DNA of 64,000 bases. Source: Azospirillum formosense (lineage in GTDB: Bacteria > Pseudomonadota > Alphaproteobacteria > Azospirillales > Azospirillaceae). Position numbers and translations under genes: made by a program. Under the pieces are notes generated by a model, which saw nothing but the letters and a program-made list of their open reading frames with translations, did no database searches and was not told the DNA's origin. Positions 60,113 through 64,000 of this stretch are shown here, piece by piece; position 1 is the stretch's first letter; every line of letters begins with the position of its first letter. The DNA lies in assembly GCF_040500525.1 (NCBI RefSeq), contig NZ_CP159402.1, positions 1,054,001 to 1,118,000 on the forward strand, read 5' to 3'.

Positions 60113-60775
60113 TCAGACCGACGCCAGCGGCGACAGGCCGTTCTGGATCGCCCAGACCGCGGCCTGGGTGCGGTTCTGCGCGTTGATCTTCCGCATCACG
60201 TTCTTGAAATGCATCTTCACGGTCGATTCCGTGATGTGCAGGTTGCGTGCGATGGCCTTGTTCGACTGCCCGGCGAGCAGGCAGCGCAGGATCTGGATCT
60301 CGCGCTTCGACAGCTCGTTGTTGGTGGGCTGGGCGCGCTCCGGCTGCGGGCGTTCGGTGTTGGCGTTGGCGATCAGCAGGCTGGCGACATGGGTCGGATA
60401 GACCACCTCGCCCAGCATGACCAGTTGCAGGGCGCGCAGCAGGGACTCGCTCGACATCGACTTGTTCAGGTAGGCGTCGGCCCCGGCCTTCAACGACAGC
60501 GACAGCGTGCGGTCCGCGATGGCGTCCGCCAGCACGGCGATGCGCGCGCTGGTGGCGGCGCGCAGCCGCTTCACCCCGCCGGGCTCGTCGTTCGTCGCAT
60601 CCCCCAAGGCCACCACGATCAGGTCGGGCTGCACGCCCTGCGCGATGGCCGCCTCGGCGTCCTCCACCGTTGTGGCGTGGTGGCAGACGCGGAACGGGCC
60701 GCCGCTGATGAGCGTTCCCAACGCCGCCGAAAACAGCCGATCATGGTCCACGAGCATGACGTTCCAGGTTCTCAT
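60113..60775 (-). CDS. LuxR-type response regulator with degenerate receiver
   Basis: 220 residues: receiver-like domain (1-125) and LuxR helix-turn-helix (about 150-212, LSKREIQILRCLLAGQSNKAIARNLHITESTVKMHFKNVMRKINAQNRTQAAV). The acidic pair VDHD and the Lys in AYLNKSMSSE are present, but the phosphoacceptor position in PDLIVVALGDA is Ala, so it should not be phosphorylated in the usual way. GGAGGAGTGTCG precedes the ATG. Divergent from another LuxR gene. Confidence 0.88.
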   Translation of the reverse strand: MRTWNVMLVDHDRLFSAALGTLISGGPFRVCHHATTVEDAEAAIAQGVQPDLIVVALGDATNDEPGGVKRLRAATSARIAVLADAIADRTLSLSLKAGADAYLNKSMSSESLLRALQLVMLGEVVYPTHVASLLIANANTERPQPERAQPTNNELSKREIQILRCLLAGQSNKAIARNLHITESTVKMHFKNVMRKINAQNRTQAAVWAIQNGLSPLASV

Positions 60776-61128
60776 CGACACTCCTCCGTGACGCCACCCG
60801 TGACGAGCAGCGCACAACGCCAATCGTTGTCCGTTTTCGCCTGGGAAAAGGGAAAAAAGCCGCCTTTATTGTATCGAAAAAGCGTGCTTTACGCTGGTTG
60901 TCCCGATGATTTATACGGATGGTCAGGGAGCGGCGCAAGATGCTTGGAAGAAGCTCGATACGAATGAATCATAAATGGCTTCAAAAAGTCAGGAATTCGC
61001 GACGGCGCTGCTTCTGCAATGTCCAAAAGAGGTAGCTTTATACTTTTCCGCTGGACAGAAGGTCGGGTCGGTTGAAGGCGTATTTGTTTTCAAACCGGCA
61101 TCCGGCGGCTTCATGGGGTAGCAAAGCA
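60776..61128. other. 353-base divergent gap between two LuxR-type genes
   Basis: AT-richer than the neighbourhood, with possible promoter elements such as TTGTATCG and GATTTATACGG near 60868-60920. No gene and no clear palindrome seen. A TTG-initiated extension of the right-hand gene to 61072 is possible but unlikely. Confidence 0.4.
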
Positions 61129-61830
61129 ATGGAAGTTCAGCTGCAGACGCGCGGCAAGGAGCGGTCGGTGGCCGGCAGGGCGCAAAAGTTTCTGGTGGTG
61201 GACGACCATCCCCTGGTGCGGCACGGCTTCGCTCTCTCGGTGGGGGAGATCCACCCGGACGCGCAGGTGCTGGAGGCTGGGTCGCTGGACGAGGCGATGG
61301 CCATCGCCGACCGCACGCCGGACCTGACGCTGGTTCTGTTCGACCTCAATCTGGGCGACCGCAGCGGGCGCGACGGAGTGCGCCGCATGGTGGAGGTGCT
61401 GGGAAACCGCCCGCTGCTGGTCATCTCCGGGTCGGACGAGGTGGCGGACATCGTCGACAGTGTCCGGCTCGGAGCCAGGGGGTACATCCTGAAGACCAGT
61501 TCGACGGCGGTTCTGGAGCACGCGATCTCCCTGGCGCTGACCGGGGAGACCTTCCTGCCGCTGCCGCGCGCCGTGCTGTCCGGCAACGTCGCGGCGGAGG
61601 TGGCGCGGCCGTCGGGCCAGATCCTCGACCGCTTGACCGACCGGCAGCGCGACGTGTTCCAGCTTCTGCTGGCCGGCCACTCCAACAAGGAGATCGCGCG
61701 GGAGCTGGGCGTTCTGGAGGGGACGGTGAAGGTCCATGTCCGGGCCATCATGCAGAAGCTGGGGGTGCGCAACCGCACCCAGGTCGCCGTCGTGGCCGCC
61801 CGCAGCGGCTGCTTCCCGGAGGACGCCTGA
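61129..61830 (+). CDS. LuxR-type response regulator
   Basis: 233 residues: receiver domain (about 20-140) with VVDDHPLVRHG, phosphoacceptor Asp in LVLFDLNLGD and Lys in YILKTSS, then LuxR helix-turn-helix LTDRQRDVFQLLLAGHSNKEIARELGVLEGTVKVHVRAIMQKLGVRNRTQ. A standard NarL/FixJ-type regulator; no histidine kinase gene next to it. Confidence 0.9.
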   Translation: MEVQLQTRGKERSVAGRAQKFLVVDDHPLVRHGFALSVGEIHPDAQVLEAGSLDEAMAIADRTPDLTLVLFDLNLGDRSGRDGVRRMVEVLGNRPLLVISGSDEVADIVDSVRLGARGYILKTSSTAVLEHAISLALTGETFLPLPRAVLSGNVAAEVARPSGQILDRLTDRQRDVFQLLLAGHSNKEIARELGVLEGTVKVHVRAIMQKLGVRNRTQVAVVAARSGCFPEDA

Positions 61831-61962
61831 GGCCCGGCGCCTGACACCGGTCGGCGCCGTTTTTCCATCCGGACCATGCCTTTATGGCTAGACGGCCGGC
61901 CCGCCATTGCGGCCTGCGGAGACTTTCCGGCACTATGACGGAAACGCCCGACAGGAGGGACA

Positions 61963-63429
61963 ATGACGGGCTCTGTGCGTTTCGTGCTCGGCGGACGTGT
62001 GGTGGAGGTGCGGGATTCCGACCCCACCACCACGGTGCTGAACTGGCTGCGCGCCAACGGGCGCCCCGGTTCGAAGGAGGGCTGCGCCGAGGGGGATTGC
62101 GGCGCCTGCACAGTGGTGCTGGGCGACCTCGCCCCGGATGGGCGCCTGCGCTACCGCGCCGTCAACGCCTGCATCCTCTTCCTGCCGATGATCGACGGCA
62201 AGCTGCTGCTGACCGTCGAGGATCTGGCCGGGGAGGACGGCGACCTGCACCCCGTCCAGGCGGCGATGGTGGACAAGCACGCCTCGCAATGCGGCTTCTG
62301 CACCCCCGGCTTCGTGATGGCGCTGTTCGCGCTCCACCATGACGAGCGCGTCGCGGCCGGCGGCCTGAGCGATGGGGCGATCCACGACGCGCTGGCCGGC
62401 AACCTGTGCCGCTGCACCGGGTACCGCCCGATCCTTGACGCCGCCCGAACCATGGCGGCGGAGCGGACCGACGACCGCTTCGACCGGGCCGAGGAGGGGA
62501 TTGCCGCCCTGCTGCGCTCCATCCAGCGCGACGGGGCGCTGACCGTCACGCGGAGCAGCGCCAGCTTCCATGCGCCGCGGAGCGTCGAGGAACTGGCGAC
62601 GGTGTTCGCCGCGCATCCGAACGCCACGCTGGTGGCCGGGGCGACCGACGTCGGGCTGTGGGTGACCAAGCAGGGGCGCAGCCTGCCCACGCTGATTCAT
62701 CTCGCCCAGGTGCGGGAGCTTCACAGGATCGGCGAGGCCGAGGACGCCCTGGAGATCGGGGCGGCGGTGACCTACACCGAGCTGCTGCCGGTTTTGGAGC
62801 GCCGCCTGCCCGAACTGGCCGCCCTGGTCACCCGCATCGGCGCCGCGCAGGTGCGCAACTCCGGCACGCTCGGCGGCAACGTCGCCAACGGCTCGCCCAT
62901 CGGGGACAGCATGCCGGCCCTGCTGGCGCTGGGCGCCTCGCTGGTCCTGAACCGGGGCGGGGCGCGGCGGGCACTGCCGCTGGACCGCTTCTACCACGGC
63001 TACCGCAAGAACGACCTGAAGCCGGGCGAATTCGTCGAGCGCATCCGCATCCCGCTGCCGCGCGAGGGCCAGCGCTTCGCCACCTGGAAGGTGTCCAAGC
63101 GGCGGGACCAGGACATCTCCGCCGTCTGCGCCGCCTTCCTGCTGACGCTGGACGGGGCGGGGCGGGTGGCGGAGCTGCGCGCCGGCTATGGCGGCATGGC
63201 GGCGACCCCGGCCCGCGCTCCGGCGTTGGAGGCGGCGGTCGCCGGACAGCCCTGGACGGCGGACGCCGTGGCGGCAGCGCTGCCGGCGCTCGACCAGGAC
63301 TTCCGGCCCATGACCGACATGCGGGCCAGCGACCGCTACCGCGCGCTGGTGGCGAAGAACCTGCTGATGCGCTTCCTTCTTCACACGACCGGGGCCGACA
63401 TGCCCTCGCTGGAGGCGGCCCATGGCTGA
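61963..63429 (+). CDS. xdhA: Xanthine dehydrogenase small subunit
   Basis: 488 residues. Two 2Fe-2S clusters: EGCAEGDCGACTVV (about 41-53) and CGFCTPGF plus CRCTGYRP (about 108-150). The FAD domain (from about 185) has TLVAGATDVGLWVTKQ and GTLGGNVANGSPIGDSMPALLALGA. Oxidises hypoxanthine/xanthine together with XdhB. Overlaps xdhB by 8 bases. Confidence 0.95.
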   Translation: MTGSVRFVLGGRVVEVRDSDPTTTVLNWLRANGRPGSKEGCAEGDCGACTVVLGDLAPDGRLRYRAVNACILFLPMIDGKLLLTVEDLAGEDGDLHPVQAAMVDKHASQCGFCTPGFVMALFALHHDERVAAGGLSDGAIHDALAGNLCRCTGYRPILDAARTMAAERTDDRFDRAEEGIAALLRSIQRDGALTVTRSSASFHAPRSVEELATVFAAHPNATLVAGATDVGLWVTKQGRSLPTLIHLAQVRELHRIGEAEDALEIGAAVTYTELLPVLERRLPELAALVTRIGAAQVRNSGTLGGNVANGSPIGDSMPALLALGASLVLNRGGARRALPLDRFYHGYRKNDLKPGEFVERIRIPLPREGQRFATWKVSKRRDQDISAVCAAFLLTLDGAGRVAELRAGYGGMAATPARAPALEAAVAGQPWTADAVAAALPALDQDFRPMTDMRASDRYRALVAKNLLMRFLLHTTGADMPSLEAAHG

Positions 63430-64000
63430 CGGCGGCACCATCTCCCGGAAGGAGGGCGCCATCCACCCGATCCGCGGCGGCGTCCATCTGGGCATCGAGC
63501 ATGAAAGCGCCCGCAAGCATGTGACGGGTGCGGCGGCCTACACCGACGACATCCCGGAACTGCCCGGCACGCTGCACGTCGCGGTGCGTCTGTCGGAACG
63601 GGCGCACGCGCGCATTCTGGGCATGGACCTGTCGCGGGCGAAGCAGGCGCCGGGGGTGCACGCGGTCCTCACCTACGCCGATGTGCCGGGAGACGGCGAC
63701 ATCGGCACCATCCAGCGCGGCGACCCCATCCTGGCAGACGATGTGGTGACCTACGCCGGGCAGGCGGTGGTCGCCGTTGCGGCGGAGACGCTGTTGCAGG
63801 CCCGCGCCGCCGCGCGGCTGGTGGAGATCTATTACGACGACCTGCCGGCGGTGCTGACCGCCGAGGCGGCGCTGGACAAGGGCAGCTTCGTCTCGCCGCC
63901 GTTGACCTTCCGGCGCGGCGACGCGGCGGCGGAAGTCGCCCGGGCGCCGCACCGGCTGACCGGCACGCTGGAGGTCGGCGGGCAGGATCATTTCTATCTG
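63422..64000 (+). CDS. xdhB: Xanthine dehydrogenase molybdopterin subunit, partial
   Basis: The first 193 codons are open and run off the window. MADGGTISRKEGAIHPIRGGVHLGIEHESARKHVTGAAAYTDDIPE leads to the aldehyde-oxidase-type a/b hammerhead region, and the visible part ends GQDHFYL, a conserved molybdopterin-enzyme motif. ATG overlaps the xdhA stop. Confidence 0.93.
   Translation, partial: MADGGTISRKEGAIHPIRGGVHLGIEHESARKHVTGAAAYTDDIPELPGTLHVAVRLSERAHARILGMDLSRAKQAPGVHAVLTYADVPGDGDIGTIQRGDPILADDVVTYAGQAVVAVAAETLLQARAAARLVEIYYDDLPAVLTAEAALDKGSFVSPPLTFRRGDAAAEVARAPHRLTGTLEVGGQDHFYL

Overview
The window is a GC-rich alphaproteobacterial chromosome segment. The content points to Azospirillum or a close Rhodospirillales relative: an alphaproteobacterial S9 protein with a long N-terminus, the hom-glpX-recJ gene order, class I PHA synthase, three-subunit proton-translocating transhydrogenase of the Rhodospirillum type, and abundant GntR/LuxR regulation. 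The genus is inference from gene content, not from a database match. No transposase, integrase, phage or CRISPR structure was seen.

Left flank (1-16.9 kb), core genes: rplM-rpsI, argC with a gamma-carbonic-anhydrase-fold protein, an OmpA-domain protein, phaC facing a small lipoprotein, a marR/Bcr-type efflux pair, alaC-like aminotransferase, hom, glpX, a GldA-like dehydrogenase, recJ, a tRNA-Glu(TTC) and an aldo/keto reductase.

Centre (17.0-54.4 kb), a large oxalate/glyoxylate super-locus. It has three OxlT-type antiporters, frc and oxc (activation and decarboxylation of oxalyl-CoA), a PanE-like protein that may be an oxalyl-CoA reductase, the NADPH-forming transhydrogenase pntAA-pntAB-pntB, a sucCD pair, and the whole glyoxylate-to-glycerate route (gcl, hyi, glxR, ttuD) followed by pyk and a PPDK-like protein that lacks the PEP/pyruvate barrel. 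thiC (with a TPP riboswitch) and a thiE-like gene lie inside the locus; both Oxc and Gcl need thiamine diphosphate. Also present are a histone-deacetylase-fold deacetylase, a GNAT acetyltransferase, three CBS-domain proteins, a TauE/SafE permease, a NUDIX hydrolase, a 62-residue membrane protein and two paralogous GntR/FCD regulators. A MetR-like LysR and an MFS transporter form a separate unit inside.

The parts are tied together by a repeated palindrome, consensus GTATCTGGTATACCAGATAC, found upstream of oxlT1/HDAC, GNAT, panE-like, CBS-BON/gntR1-oxc, oxlT2, the 62-aa ORF, gntR2, CBS3 and tauE, and more weakly oxlT3. It is the likely operator of the two GntR proteins and defines a regulon that reaches from catabolic enzymes to acetylation and CBS proteins of unknown role.

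Right flank (54.4-64 kb): a second gamma-carbonic-anhydrase-fold protein, an FmdB zinc ribbon, a TyrR/PhhR-type activator divergent from dadA (with two matching boxes and a sigma-54-like promoter), a PRC-barrel exported protein, a PfpI/DJ-1 protein, two divergent LuxR-type regulators (one with a degenerate receiver), and xanthine dehydrogenase xdhA with xdhB running off the end.
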